DNA of 20,593 nucleotides, taken from positions 24,532-45,124 of the forward strand of contig PS015125.1 in NCBI GenBank assembly GCA_048213135.1, written 5' to 3'. Of this stretch, positions 19,744-20,593 are shown piece after piece; positions within the stretch are counted from its first letter, which is position 1, and every line of letters starts with the position of its first letter. Under the pieces are notes generated by a model, which did not search any database, was not told the origin of the DNA, and saw only the letters and a program-made list of their open reading frames with translations. Source of the DNA: Reclinomonas americana ATCC 50394. Its lineage: Eukaryota; Jakobida; Jakobea; Jakobida. Made by a program: the position numbers and the translations under genes.

Positions 19744-20593
19744 GTGCAGACTGGTCCGCCAGTCTCTTTCTCGACTGCTGCTCTCCCCTCGGTGACGTTG
19801 TCGTCGCCTCCCGTGCGTGTTGGCTCACGAACGGTGTGGTTGTCGGGCACTGCCGCACACGGAGGCGGTGTCGCGTCGTCTACGCTGGCCATCGAGTATG
19901 CCCAGTCGGCCGCCGCGCTAACCAGTGCGCCACTAACTGCGGGCGCTGTCACGGTGCCGACGACAGCCTCCGGCACCGCTTCTGTCGCCGTGAGCGGCCT
20001 GCTGACATCGCTTGTGCCCGGTGTGCAGTACTTTGTGCAACTGGCGGCGAGTACGGCTGACGTGCCCGTGCAGCGCAGCTCACCGACGGTCGTGTTCACC
20101 ACCATGCCAATACCGAGTGTCGCAGTGGGCACGCCGAGTGGCCTGCAGTCGAATGCAGTCACCCTGAGTGCCACTGTTGGTGCGAATTCCGGCGCGCCGG
20201 TGACCCTGGCTTTCGATGTGACGCAATCGTCGGTTGCCACCGCCGCATTCGCGAACACAGTGAGTGTGGTGGCCGGCGCCGTGTTGTCGAGCGGCTTTGC
20301 CGACGGTGATGGACTCAGTGCGGCCGAGTTTGGTTCGCTTGTCGGCCTTGCGGTGGACAGTTCGACCGGCTCGGTGTACGTGGCCGACGCTGCGAACAGC
20401 ATCATTCGTCGCCTCGACGTCAACGGCGTGGTTTCGACGCTGGCCGGTGCCGCCGGTATGACGGGCACTGCAGACGGTGCTGCCACGACAGCGCGATTCA
20501 CCGAGCTTGCCGATGTGGCGTTCGATCGAACCTCGAATGCGTTGTATGTTCTCGACAAGCACGCTCTCCGCCAGGTGCTACTGGACGGAAGTG
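19744..20593 (+). CDS. Fn3-like and NHL coding segment, partial at both ends; probably the misoriented upstream part of the giant receptor
   Basis: One frame is open for 283 codons from the gap edge to the end of the window, with one base over and no start or stop. It encodes a complete Fn3-like domain (from LPSVTLSSPPVRVGSRTVWL to PTVVFTTMPIP), the first half of another (PSVAVGTPSGLQSNAVTLSA to LAFDVTQSS), and then NHL sequence: VSVVAGAVLSSGFADGDG, GLAVDSSTGSVYVADAA, NSIIRRLD, VVSTLAGAAG, NALYVLDKHALRQV. Taken literally it would be a second, divergently transcribed gene. Content and phase argue that it belongs to the minus-strand gene. Confidence 0.85.
   Translation, partial: MQTGPPVSFSTAALPSVTLSSPPVRVGSRTVWLSGTAAHGGGVASSTLAIEYAQSAAALTSAPLTAGAVTVPTTASGTASVAVSGLLTSLVPGVQYFVQLAASTADVPVQRSSPTVVFTTMPIPSVAVGTPSGLQSNAVTLSATVGANSGAPVTLAFDVTQSSVATAAFANTVSVVAGAVLSSGFADGDGLSAAEFGSLVGLAVDSSTGSVYVADAANSIIRRLDVNGVVSTLAGAAGMTGTADGAATTARFTELADVAFDRTSNALYVLDKHALRQVLLDGS

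Noticed and set aside
18399-20558. Long minus-strand open frame spanning the second gap and overlapping the right segment
   Set aside because: It reads antisense to the NHL/Fn3 frame and has no domain content; it is open because the GC-rich repetitive coding strand leaves few stops.
19744-20593. Independent divergent paralogue of the receptor
   Set aside because: Not excluded outright, but six-blade completion, the split Fn3 halves and exact phase closure make inversion the simpler reading.

Overview
This is nuclear DNA of an intron-rich eukaryote, most likely a unicellular protist. Reading frames are broken by many short GT-AG introns (mostly 53-100 bp), there is abundant CT/GA microsatellite DNA, and two runs of N mark scaffold gaps (4564-5442 and 18775-19742). 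I cannot name the species; extracellular modules of the NHL, EGF, REJ and GPS type fit a lineage near animals but do not prove it.

Layout: 1-216 is pyrimidine simple repeat. 229-544 is unresolved. 545-1855 (+) is a five-exon gene for a protein shaped like an atypical dual-specificity phosphatase / RNA 5'-triphosphatase; in the preferred splice model it lacks the catalytic Cys and Arg. 2151-6373 (+) is a CDK10/CDK11-family kinase with an acidic low-complexity N-terminus, a 975-bp intron holding tandem repeats, and a catalytic-loop exon lost in the first gap. 6426-18774 (-) is one very large gene of about 40 exons. Its product reads, N to C: NHL propeller blades, half of a Fn3-like domain, EGF-like cysteine-rich region, seven TIG/IPT-like repeats, two copies of a further module, an REJ region, a GAIN/GPS autoproteolysis site, and five membrane helices matching TM1-TM5 of polycystin-1. 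It stops there, without a PLAT domain or the six-helix channel. 19744-20593 (+) is open coding sequence for Fn3-like and NHL sequence.

The main result concerns the right end. If the 851-bp segment 19743-20593 is inverted and placed directly against 18774, the codon phase closes, the NHL repeat register is kept with no insertion or deletion, blade number becomes six (2+4), and two half Fn3-like domains become one whole domain with the propeller inserted in it. I infer that the segment is misoriented in the scaffold and is the upstream part of the big minus-strand gene, giving a receptor of roughly 3,300 residues or more.

The kinase and receptor genes are convergent, with stop codons 52 bp apart. 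The three genes show no obvious shared pathway; their proximity looks like ordinary genome compactness.
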